A stretch of DNA of 64,000 nt from the NCBI RefSeq assembly GCF_045679555.1, contig NC_092120.1, positions 13,629,805-13,693,804 of the forward strand. Direction: 5' to 3'. Positions 41,557 through 51,509 of the stretch are shown here, one piece after another. Numbering within the stretch: the first letter of the stretch is position 1; each line of letters begins with the position of its first letter. The position numbers and the translations under genes are program-made. A model generated the notes under the pieces. It was given only the letters and a program-made list of their open reading frames with translations, had not been told where the DNA came from and ran no database searches. The DNA comes from Salvelinus alpinus. Lineage: Eukaryota > Chordata > Actinopteri > Salmoniformes > Salmonidae.

Positions 41557-41597
41557 GGTAATAACATCAGTGTCATCCAGATAAAATATTCGATTGG
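41557..41597 (+). promoter_or_regulatory. MHC class II X-Y promoter module
   Basis: GGTAATAACATCAGTGTCATC (41557-41577) resembles the X1/X2 boxes of class II promoters, ending in GTCATC. A 14-bp A/T-rich spacer leads to GATTGG (41592-41597), the reverse CCAAT Y-box. Order and spacing match the human DRA promoter closely. It lies 107 bp before the class II alpha start. In mammals RFX, CREB, NF-Y and CIITA bind this module. I did not find a clear S/W box. Confidence 0.65.
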
Positions 41598-41703
41598 CTG
41601 ATGATATTGAGGAAGTCACCTGACACCTTCAGCAGCACTGTTTGGAGTACAACACAAGAATCGGAACATTACTGATAACCCTCACTGGACAAGTGTACTT
41701 AGG

Positions 41704-44700
41704 ATGGGGTGCAGAGTGTTCCTGGCTTTTATACTGGGTGTTTGTCTACTGTCACACTGCCAAAGTAAGTACACGTTCACTCTTTTCATATGAGAGAGAG
41801 AGAGGAATGTGAAGAGAGAAAGGAAGCAGACTGGGAATTATTTTCCTTGCAAGAATCACTTTAGCAGTGCTAACCCATACTGTGTTCCGGTATTCTATTC
41901 CGTAAACCCATAGATGCAGACAGCTGCTTTATATCAGTTCCCATTGTTATTAAAACAACATTTTACTGAAAGGCGTAACCAAATGAATTATATTGCATTC
42001 AACATCTCTCGTACTTTTTGGCAAAGCATGCTACTAGACAGCAAGATGTGTCATTTTCCATCTCAACTTCTGTTATTGAACACAGGCAAACATTTGCTGC
42101 GGTTTTTGACCTTCTGCCAAAAAAACATCCCTAGCGACGAAGAGTATGACGTGGAGTTTGATGGAGATGAGCTCTTCTACGTTGACCCCATTACCTACCG
42201 GGTAGAGCGGCGTCTGTCAGAGTTCGCCCAGCAGTGGACCCCTGACCCAGGACTGCCTCACGAAGTGTACGTTTCCCTCGGAACCTGCCAGTACAACATC
42301 CCCCGCTGCATTGTGGGAGAAAAGAGCCCGCCAGAGGCAATAGGTGAGTGCTGTTTCTGCAAAGTCACACCCCAGCTAGCACATCATTATCTGAGAACCA
42401 TTTCTGAGAATGTTTCTTAGAGCTTGGTGAGAGCGTGGTTGTCCTATGGTTATTTTGCGTACAACCTTACCACAACTTTCTGGGAATGATGCAGGGTAGT
42501 TGCTTGGCTTTGGAACATTCTCAGCACATTTAAGGAACTTGACAAAGTGGTTTGATATTGGGAATGTTCTCAAATAGTTCAGAGAAGGTTAAGAAACAAC
42601 ATTTGTCTGTGGGGATTTCAGTACTTCAGCATAAAATTTTCTCATGGTTCTATTTTGTGATGTTCTCATTGTACAGAGAATGTTAAAAAGACATTCCATA
42701 AAAACCACAAGAAAATGTTTAACGTTCTAATAATGTTATTTAGAAATGTCACGCCCTGGCCTTAGTATTCTTTGTTTTCTTAATTATTTTAGTTAGGTCA
42801 GGGTGTGACATGGGGAATGTATGTGTTTTTTGTAGTGTCTAGGGTGGTTGTAAGGTTTAGGGGGTTTATTAGAGTAGTTGGGTTTATGTTTAGTATAGTA
42901 GTCTAGCTGTGTCTATGGTTGAGTGTAGGTATCTAGGAAAGTCTATGGTTGCCTGAATTGGGTCTCAATTAGAGACAGCTGGTTATTGTTGTCTCTGATT
43001 GGGAGCCATATTTAAGGTAACCATAGGCTTTAGCTGTTGGTGGGGAATTGTCTATGTTGAACGTTTGTAGCCTGTGTGTGTACTACGTTTATAGCTTCAC
43101 GGTCGTTTGTTGTTTTTGTATAGTTTGTAATAGTATTTCGTTTCATGTTCATCTTCGTAGAAAAAATAAAAGAAGATGGCTTATTTTCCACATGCTGCGT
43201 TTTGGTCCGTCTCTCCTCCACACGATCGTGACAGAATTCCCCACCCCCATCGGATCAAGCAGCGTGTGCAACAACAACAGGACCCACCTACACAGGACTA
43301 TTGGAATTGGGAGGAAATTCTGGACCGCGAAGTACCAGGAGAATATAACCGCCCCAAAGCTGAGCTGGAGGCAGCGAAAGCAGAGAGGCGGAGATATGAG
43401 GAGGCAGCAAGGAAACAAGGCTGGAAGCCCGTAAGTCAAACCCAAAAATGTATTGGGGGGGGGGCTCTCGGGTAGTTTAGTTGGGTCAGTCGGGAGACGT
43501 GAGCCAACTCCTCCTGCTTACCGTAAGGAGCCGGTGAGGGCGGATTTGGAGGAGAGTGACGCAGAGACAGTAAAGGAGTTAATGGAGAAATTGGAGGAGA
43601 GAGTTATGAGGGATGTATTGGTTTGGTGCATGAGGCACGGCATCCGTCCGAATGAACGTGTTGGTGATTTAATGTCACCGGGAACAGCTCTCCATACTCG
43701 TCCTGAGGTGCGTGCTAGCCGTCTGGTTAAGACAGTGCCTACAACACGCACAAAGCCTCCTGTGCGTCTCCAGAGTCCTGTGCGTCCTGTTACTGCTCCT
43801 CGCACTAGCCCTGTGGTGTGTGTTCCCAGCCCAGTACCACCAGTGCTGACACCACGCACCAGGCTTCCAGTGCGTCTCCAGAGCCCTGTACGCACTGATC
43901 CTTCTCCCCGCACTCGTCCTGAGGTGCGTCATATACATTCTGTTCTCACGTCAATAAAACGCTCTATCGTCTATCTTGTTAAGTGTGTTCAGGTGTTATG
44001 GCCATGCCCATTAATTGGCCACACCTGATCTTAATGAGTACTTGTTTTCTTTGAAATGGGGTCTGTTTGAATAGACTAAAATGAACCGCTTTGTATGCAT
44101 TAAAATGCTATCTCCATCCTGGTGGCGCAGTGGACTAAGGTGTCTTATATAACAAATTGGTTTGGTGCGTTTTTTCCGAACTCTGGTGCATTTAGCCCCT
44201 TAGTTCAGTTCGTTTGGACTGGTGTGAACACTATCCCTACATGTACATATTACCTCAATTAGCCTGACTAACCGGTGCCCCCGCACATTGACTCTGTACT
44301 GGTACCACCTGTATATAGGCTCGCTACTGTTCTTTTCACTGTTATTTTACAGTTTTTTTCCCTTATCTATTGTTTACCTAATACTTTCTCTTTTTTTTTT
44401 TTTACTTAAAAGCCCTAACCAACAGTGCAATTTTTAAGTAAGCATTTCACTACACCTGTTGTATTCGGCACACTGACAACTAAACTTTGATTTGATTCTA
44501 TCCGCACTCGGGAGCGCACAAAACAATGGACAAAAAAGGGTGCAGGTTATTGGTTATTTGATGAAATTCATGCAGCATAATAACGAATTGACACTCTCCT
44601 CGAGTGGTAGAGTGATCATCAGTTTGCGGGTCACCGAGGTGAGAGGACGAAGAAGTGCCCAAATTAGAATCTCCCCCCCCAACAGAGGTGCCCACCTCCC

Positions 44701-45231
44701 ACATATACTCCCAGAGAGAGGTGGAGCTGGGGGTCCCCAACACACTCATCTGCCGGGTCAGTGATTTCCACCCAACACCCGTGGATGTGACTTGGACCAG
44801 GAACGAGCAGCCGGTGGGAGAGAGGACCATCATTCAGACCCAGTACTACTCCAATAAAGACTTCAGCTTCAGGATCTTCTCCTACCTGAGCATCACACCT
44901 CAGGAGGGGGACATCTACTCCTGTAGTGTGGGTCATGTCAGCCTGCAGGAACCCCTCACCAGGATCTGGGGTGAGTCACTGCTGGTGTGACCTTATACTG
45001 TAGGGTACGACGCAGAGAAAGGTGGGATGTTATTGATACTGTATTAGGGACACTAACAAATTAATTGTTTTTTCACTATATGTGTACACAGAGGTTGAAG
45101 TGCACACGGACCACCAGACTGTAGAGACAGCAGTGTGTGTTGGAGGTGTGACTCTAGGAGTGGTGGGAGTAGCAACAGGAGTCTGGTTTATCAAAAAAGC
45201 CAAGAGGTCTGGTTGGGCCTTAAGAACATAG
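41704..45231 (+). CDS. MHC class II alpha chain
   Basis: Four exons: 41704-41764, 42086-42343, 44686-44970, 45092-45231. Phases join; 744 nt, 247 aa. Class II alpha pairs with beta at the surface of antigen-presenting cells. Residues 1-20 are a signal peptide (VFLAFILGVCLLSHCQ). Alpha-1 spans about 21-107 (EYDVEFDGDELFYVD; cysteines in TFCQKN and GTCQYNIPRC). Alpha-2 spans about 107-202 and is an Ig C1 domain with LICRVSDFHP, DVTWTRNEQPVGE and DIYSCSVGHVSLQEP. The last exon gives the connecting peptide, a glycine-rich TM segment (VGGVTLGVVGVATGVWFI) and short basic tail KKAKRSGWALRT. The exon 3 start was chosen at the C-run/AACAG acceptor (44681-44685). I see no N-glycosylation sequon. The unusual alpha-1 and missing sequon suggest a non-classical teleost lineage. 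Intron 2 holds an LTR element. Confidence 0.9.
42747..43975 (+). mobile_element. LTR retroelement fragment in class II alpha intron 2
   Basis: LTR 42747-43233 (487 bp) begins TGTCACGCCC and ends CGATCGTGACA. It contains TATTTAAG at 43009-43016 and AAAATAAAAG near 43160. One base later, AATTCCCCACC (43235-43245) is the complement of GGTGGGGAATT at 43039-43049. The interior encodes a charged gag-like stretch (YWNWEEILDREVPGEYNRP, then AELEAAKAERRRYEEAAR), continued after a frame break by proline-rich repeats (PPVRLQSPVR, LPVRLQSPVR). No pol and no second LTR are seen. Confidence 0.75.
44116..44500 (+). repeat. SINE/LINE-tail fragments
   Basis: TGGTGGCGCAGTGGACTAAG near 44120 is a tRNA-like SINE head. 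TTAAGTAAGCATTTCACTAC and TTGTATTCGGCA through TTTGATTTGATT near 44430-44500 form a salmonid L2-like 3' end. They end about 190 bp before the class II alpha-2 exon. Confidence 0.6.
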
Positions 45232-46072
45232 GCAACAATCAGCTATCAGCTATACAGCAAGGGCTCCATGCAACAATACCAAGGACAATTATCATATTCA
45301 GCAACCTACAACTATGCTGGCGACCAATATAATGCAGTTCACTATTTCCTATATTTTATTCATAATCTTAATAAAATACTCCTTAATTGTTTTTCAGATT
45401 GGGACATATTATTTTTTTGCTTTGGTAATGTAGGCACTACACATTTATTCAATGTCACATTTCTGTATTACATGAAAATAAGAAATACTTGTTACTGTAT
45501 TCTTTGTGGGTGTTTTCTTCCCTTGGGTGTACTTCTCAGTTTGTAAACCTGCAACATGGTTAGCCCTGGCTATTATACTTTTGTATAAAAGGAAGTGGTT
45601 GGTTACTGTTGCACAAAGATAATGCAGTGACTCAGGGCAACCATATGAGGAAAATTATATTTTGCCAACACACCACCCAAACCAGAAATATCTCATTCTG
45701 TCCATGTGAGGGCTGATATTAACTTCAACTCATTCCACAGATTATCACTTACCGTACAAAACGTATTAAAAAAATGCCATTTGTTTTGTCAGGTGTGGCA
45801 AGGGAAAACAACTATTTTCACTCAATATCAGAAACAGTTTACAGCAGTACAGCAAGGTGGAGCTTAATCTTGTTCGTCACACAGTGGGATGTACCTGTCA
45901 ATGATAGCTGCTTCAACTGGTAGACTTCAGTGTAGTTATTTGTCTCTGTCTGGGTGACTGGATACTCCATGGCTCTCTGCTGGGTCTATTGGGTGGCTGG
46001 ACTCGAAATTGTTTCGGGCCGGGGACTTTCATCAGACAGACAACTTAATTTCTACGTCATCCTATGTCGCAG
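45232..46072 (+). other. Class II alpha 3' UTR and gene-free stretch
   Basis: AATAAA at 45370-45375 is a likely poly(A) signal of the alpha gene. I searched the rest for a beta-1 domain exon and a beta signal exon and found none that is convincing. Confidence 0.55.
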
Positions 46073-46266
46073 TGCCTCCCAGTGTCTCCCAGTGTCAAAG
46101 TCCGCCTGACCAAGCCCTCTCGCTACGGGGAGCTGTCCATGCTGGAGTGCAGCGTTCTAGGCTTCTACCCTCAGGAGGTGAGGGTGAGCTGGCTGAGAGA
46201 CGGGCTGGAGACCACCACAGCCGTGACCTCCACAGACACACTGGCTAACGGGGACTGGAGCTCCAT
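46073..46266 (+). pseudogene. MHC class II beta, truncated beta-2 exon
   Basis: After a TCGCAG acceptor the frame reads an Ig C1 domain start: SVKVRLTKPS, MLECSVLGFYPQEVRVSWL, RDGLETTTAVTSTDTLANGD. The VTST..LANGDW motif is typical of teleost class II beta-2. The N-terminal PSVSQ/SPSVK segment looks partly duplicated. Coding stops abruptly after G-D-W-S-S, where retroelement sequence begins. The second cysteine, the TM exon and any beta-1 exon are absent from the window. It sits 840 bp after the intact alpha gene, in the same orientation. Confidence 0.85.
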
Positions 46267-46382
46267 CGCATAGCTGATCCGATGCGATGGAGGATGGACG
46301 TGTGATGAAGGACTCTCTCCTCCGTCGTGGGGAGAGGGGTGGTCGCTGCTCCTGCTGACTCCATTAGAGAGGTGCGGGCTTC
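46262..46382 (-). mobile_element. Gag 5' fragment of a second Gypsy copy
   Basis: About 120 bp nearly identical to 50970-51086, the gag start of the adjoining element, in the same orientation and joined to the outer side of its left LTR. This LTR therefore served as 5' LTR for a further, now truncated, copy. Confidence 0.85.
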
Positions 46383-46797
46383 TGTTACGATCGATGAGGA
46401 AAATGGGTAAGGAGTCAGGCGCAGAGAGCAAAGGATACGGGGAACAAAACCACACTTTAATGTCCAACCAGAAAATACAACTGGTAACGTCAAAACATAT
46501 GACGTAAAATCCACTTCACTATAGTACACACTGGCAATAATCCGGACAGTGGAAAAAACCCCATCAAAACACGAAACTCCTCATACAAAACAGAATGACA
46601 AGCCCGCACAAACAGAAGCGGGCTAAACGAACTTAAATAACACACCCTAACAACCAAATAATGAACAGGTGAAAACAATTAGACAAAACCAAACGAAAAG
46701 GGAAAAAGGGATCGGTGGCAGCTAGTAGACCGGCGACGACGACCGCCGAGCGCCACCCGAACAGGAAGGGGAGCCACCTTCGGTAATGTTCGTTACA
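46383..46797 (-). repeat. Gypsy 3' LTR (left)
   Basis: 415 bp, shared between the main element and the truncated tandem copy on its left. The TGTAAC...GTAACA ends (minus) are intact. Confidence 0.92.
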
Positions 46798-47076
46798 GTA
46801 CCCCCCCCCTGACGCGCAGCTTCCGCAGCGCGCCGACGCCGGCCTCGGGGACGACCCGGGGGCCGAGGCGCAGGGCGATCCGGATGGAGGCGATGGAACT
46901 CTCTCAGCATAGATGGATCCAATATATCCCCCACCGGGACCCAGCACCTCTCCTCCGGACCGTACCCCTCCCAGTCCACGAGGTACTGCAGGCCCCTCAC
47001 CCGGCTCCTCGAGTCCAGGATAGCCCGTATCATGTACGCCGGGGACCCTTCGATGTCCAGACCTCCGGAACCTCAC
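46722..47076 (-). pseudogene. Gypsy pol end: chromodomain
   Basis: The minus frame encodes a chromodomain core, [17 protein letters not shown] near 46960-46910, then a basic R/G/P-rich tail. It is out of frame with the integrase segment ahead, so a second frame break lies near 47035-47080. The tail runs into the left LTR. Confidence 0.8.
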
Positions 47077-48772
47077 CTTCCTGCATGGGACCAGCTACCA
47101 CCGGCCTGAGGAGAGACACATGAAACGAGGGGTTAATACGATAATACGAAGGAAGTAATAATCGATAACAAACCTCGTTTATTCTCCTCAGGACTTTAAA
47201 TGGCCCTACACACTGCGGACCCAGCTTCCGGCAGGGCAAGCGGAGGGGCAGGTTTCGGGTCGAGAGCCAGACCCTGTCCCCCGGTGCAAACACGGGGGCC
47301 TCACTGCGGTGACGGTCAGCGCTCCTCTTCTGCCGTCCACTCGCCTGACGTAATGATTCCTGGACGGCCTTCCAGGTCTCCTTAGAGCGCTGAACCCAGT
47401 CCTCCACCGCAGGAGCCTCAGTCTGACTCTGATGCCATGGTGCCAGGACCGGCTGGTACCCCAACACGCACTGAAACGGTGACATGTTGGTAGAGGAGTG
47501 GCTTAGTGAATTCTGGGCCATTTCAGCCCAGGGAATGTATCTTGCCCACTCCCCTGGTCGGTCCTGGCAATACGACCGCAGAAACCTACCCACCTCTTGG
47601 TTCACTCTCTCCACCTGCCCATTACTCTCCGGGTGATACCCCGAGGTAAGGCTGACCGAGACCCCCAGACGTTCCATAAATGCCTTCCACACTCGGGAGG
47701 TAAACTGGGGACCCCGATCAGAAACGATATCCTCGGGTACCCCGTAGTGCCGGAAGACATGGGTGAAAAGAGCCTCCGCAGTCTGCAGGGCCGTAGGGAG
47801 ACCGGGCAACGGGATAAGACGGCAGGACTTAGAGAACCGATCCACAACGACCAGGATCGTAGTGTTTCCCTGAGATGGGGGAAGGTCAGTCAGAAAATCC
47901 ACCGAAAGATGGGACCACGGCCGTTGTGGAACGGGGAGGGGTTGTAACTTCCCTCGAGGCAGGTGCCTAGGAGCCTTACTCTGGGCGCACACCGAACAGG
48001 AGGAGACATAGAATCGCACATCCCTCACCAAGGTGGGCCACCAGTACTTCCCCGTAAGACCTCGCACTGTCCTCAAAATACCCGGGTGACCTGACGAGGG
48101 TAAACTATGAGCCCATCGAATCAATTGATCACGAACAGCGAGCGGTACGTACCTACGACCCTCCGGGCACTGTGGAGGCGCAGGTTCCTCCCTTAATGCC
48201 CGCTCGATGTCCGCGTCCACCTCCCATACTACTGGTGCCACCAGCTTAGCCGCCGGAATGATGGGAGTAGGATCGATGGACCGGTCCTCCGCGTCATAGA
48301 GGCGAGACAGCGCGTCAGCCTTAGTGTTGAGGGAACCTGGTCGATACGAGATCGTAAAACGAAATCTGGTGAAATACATGGCCCACCTTGCCTGACCCGG
48401 ATTCAGTCTCTTAGCTGATCGGATATACTCCAAGTTACGGTGGTCAGTCCAGATGAGGAAAGGGTGCTTAGCCCCCTCAAGCCAGTGTCTCCACACCTTC
48501 AGGGCTTTAACCATAGCCAACAACTCCCTATCCCCCACATCATAATTCCGCTCCGCTGGCCCGAGTTTTTTCGAAAAAAAAGCACAGGGGCGGAGCTTTG
48601 GTGGCGTACCTGAGCGCTGTGAGAGCACCGCTCCAACCCCAGCCTCGGATGCGTCCACCTCTACTATGAACGCCAAAGAAGGGTCCGGATGCGCCAACAC
48701 TGGCGCCTCGGTAAACAGCACCTTCAACCTACGGAAGGCTCCGTCCGCCTCTGCTGACCACTGCAAACGCAC
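47030..48772 (-). pseudogene. Gypsy pol: RNase H and integrase segment
   Basis: An open frame of about 580 codons carries RNase H motifs ([24 protein letters not shown]), the integrase zinc finger ([13 protein letters not shown] ... [10 protein letters not shown]) and the catalytic core ([34 protein letters not shown]). It ends in a stop just before the chromodomain frame. It is separated from the upstream gag-RT frame by a one-base length difference in a G-run. Confidence 0.88.
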
Positions 48773-51068
48773 CGGCCCCCCCCTTCAGCAGTGAGGTAAT
48801 AGGAGCTGCTGCCTGACCAAAACCCCGGATAAACCTCCGGTAGTAATTGGCAAACCCTAAGAACCGCTGCACCTCTTTTACCGTGGTCGGAGTCGGCCAA
48901 TTACGCACGGCTTTTACGCGGTCACCCTCCATTACCACTCCCGAGCTGGAAATGCGATAACCCAGGAAGGAAACGGCTTGTTTGGAAAACTCACATTTCT
49001 CTGCCTTCACGTACAGGTCATGCTCCAGCAGTCGCCCAAGAACCTTGCGCACCAGAGACACATGCGCGGCGCGTGTAGCGGAGTAGATCAAAATATCGTC
49101 AATATACACCACCACACCCTGTCCGTGCAGGTCTCTGAGAATCTCGTCAACAAAGGATTGAAAGACAGCTGGAGCATTCTTTAACCCGTAAGGCATGACG
49201 AGGTACTCATAATGGCCCGATGTGGTACTAAACGCGGTTTTCCACTCATCTCCCCCCCGAATACGCACCAGATTATACGCGCTCCTGAGATCCAGTTTCG
49301 TGAAGAACCGTGCTCCGTGGAATGATTCCATCGCCGTAGCGATGAGAGGTAGTGGGTAACTAAAACCCACCGTGATGGAATTGAGACCTCGATAATCAAT
49401 ACACGGACGCAAACCACCATCCTTTTTCTTCACAAAAAAGAAACTCGAGGAGACGGGTGACATGGAGGGCCGAATGAATCCCTGTCCCAGAGCTTCCGTG
49501 ACATATGTCTCCATAGCCAACGTCTCCTCCTGGGACAAAGGATACACATGACTCCTGGGTAGTGCAGCGTTTACCTGGAGGTTTATCACGCAATCCCCCT
49601 GTCGATGGGGTGGTAATTGGGTCGCCTTCTTTTTACTGAAAGCGATAGCCAAATCGGCATACTCAGCGGGAATGCGCACGGTGGAAACCTGGTCTGGACT
49701 CTCCACCGTTGTCGCACCAATGGAAACTCCTACACACCTGCCTGAACACTCATCAGACCACCCCTGGAGAGCTCCCTGTTTCCACGAAATCGTCGGATTG
49801 TGAATAGCCAGCCAGGGAATCCCCAGCACCACCGGAAACGCAGGTGAATCGATAAGGAACAGACTAATCCGCTCCTTATGATTCCCCTGCGTAATCATCT
49901 CCAACGGAATCGTGGCCTCCCTGACCAGCCCTGACCCTAATGGTCGACTATCTAAGGAGTGAACAGGGAAGGGGGGTTCTACCTTAACTAACGGAATCCT
50001 CAACTTCTGAGCGAGTCCGCGATCTATAAAGTTCCCAGCTGCGCCTGAATCGACTAGCGCCTTATGCTGGAGAGAGGGAAAAAATTTAAGAAAACAAATT
50101 AACAAAAACATGTGACCAACAGGAAGCTCTGGGAGAGTGTGGTGCTGACTCACCTGAGGTGACCGAGAAGTGTTCTGCCTGTCCTCTCGATTCCCAGATG
50201 GACTCCTCCAGCACCGACCGGAGGTGTGCCCTCTCCGGCCACAACTGGTACAGGAGGAGCCTCCTCCTCCGATCTCCCTAGATGCTGCCCCTCCTAGCTC
50301 CATCGGGAGGGGAGCAGGAGGGCCAGGAGGTGGAACTGACAGGACCCTTTCAGAACGTCCGCGAGCAGCTAGCAGATGGTCCAACCGGATCGACATGTCT
50401 ATTAGTCCATCCAAGCTGAGCATAGTGTCCCGACAAGCCAGCTCCCTGCGGACGTCCTCTCTCAGGCTACACCTGTAATGGTCTATCAGGGCCCTGTCGT
50501 TCCACCCTGCTCCAGCGGCCAAGGTCCGGAAATCCAGCGCGAAGTCCTGCGCGCTCCTCGTCCCCTGCCGGAGATAGAACAATCTCTCACCCGCCGCTCG
50601 GCCCTCTGGAGGGTGATCGAACACGGCCCGAAAACGGCGGGTGAACTCCGGGTAGTGGCCCCTCGCTGAGTCGGGCCCGTTCCAGACCGCATTGGCCCAC
50701 TCTAGGGCTCTACCCGTCAGGCAAGAGACAAGGACACTCACGCTCTCCTCGTCCGAGGGAGCTGGTCGAACGGTGACCAGGTACAGATCTAATTGTAGCA
50801 GGAATCCCTGGCACCCCGCCGCCGCTCCATCGTACTCCCTCGGAGGCGTAATACGCAAGGCGCTGGCACCGGATCCCGCTGGAGGAGATGGTATAGTTGC
50901 TGGAGGGAGGGTAGGTGGGGTAGTAGGGAGACCACTCCTCTCCCAACGATCCATCCTCTCCATCATTTGATCCATAGCTGATCCGATGCGATGGAGGATG
51001 GACGTGTGATGAAGGATTCTCTCCTCCATCGTGGGGAGAGGGGTGGTCGCTGCTCCTGCTGACTCCAT
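48729..51068 (-). pseudogene. Gypsy gag, protease and reverse transcriptase in one frame
   Basis: The frame starts at an ATG at 51068-51066, 19 bp after the 5' LTR. It carries gag with a CCHC knuckle (CTSCGRRGHTSGRC), an aspartic protease (LVDSGAAGNFID) and reverse transcriptase (IDYRGLNSIT, YLVMPYGLKNAPAVFQ, VVYIDDILIYS). Gag and pol share one frame, as in Tf1/sushi-group elements. It runs out after RT at the G-run near 48776-48783, which has one base more than continuous reading needs. Confidence 0.88.
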
Positions 51069-51086
51069 TAGAGAGGTGCGGGCTTC

Positions 51087-51501
51087 TGTTACGATCGATG
51101 AGGAAAATGGGTAAGGAGTCAGGCGCAGAGAGCAAAGGATACGGGGAACAAAAACACACTTTAATGTCCAACCAGAAAATACAACTGGTAACGTCAAAAC
51201 ATATGACGTAAAATCCACTTCACTATAGTACACACTGGCAATAATCCGGACAGTGGAAAAAAAAACATCAAAACACGAAACTCCTCATACAAAACAGAAT
51301 GACAAGCCCGCACAAACAGAAGCGGGCTAAACGAACTTAAATAACACACCCTAACAACCAAACAATGAACAGGTGAAAACAATTAGACAAAACCAAACGA
51401 AAAGGGAAAAAGGGATCGGTGGCAGCTAGTAGAGCGGCGACGACGACCGCCGAGCGCCACCCGAACAGGAAGGGGAGCCACCTTCGGTAATGTTCGTTAC
51501 A
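51087..51501 (-). repeat. Gypsy 5' LTR (right)
   Basis: 415 bp; promoter TATTTAAG at 51343-51336, predicted RNA start near 51313, hairpin AGCCCGC/GCGGGCT just downstream of the TATA box. Confidence 0.92.
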
Positions 51502-51509
51502 TCTATTGT

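Larger units (their letters stand above)
46383..51501 (-). mobile_element. Ty3/Gypsy chromovirus with two LTRs
   Basis: LTRs at 46383-46797 and 51087-51501, 415 bp each, begin TGTTACGA and end CGTTACA on plus; they differ at only a handful of positions, so the insertion is young. On minus, order is 5' LTR, gag, protease, reverse transcriptase, RNase H, integrase, chromodomain, 3' LTR. TATTTAAG lies at 51343-51336. Predicted RNA start and primer site are complementary (see findings). The element interrupts an MHC class II beta gene. Confidence 0.92.

Noticed and set aside
44661-44667. Acceptor AAATTAG for the class II alpha-2 exon
   Set aside because: It is in frame but preceded by purine-rich sequence. 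The C-run plus AACAG at 44671-44685 is a far better acceptor and is also in phase.
45850-46010. Possible class II beta-1 exon
   Set aside because: Words near 45950 vaguely recall G-Y-T/S motifs, but no cysteines, frame or splice sites fit a beta-1 domain.
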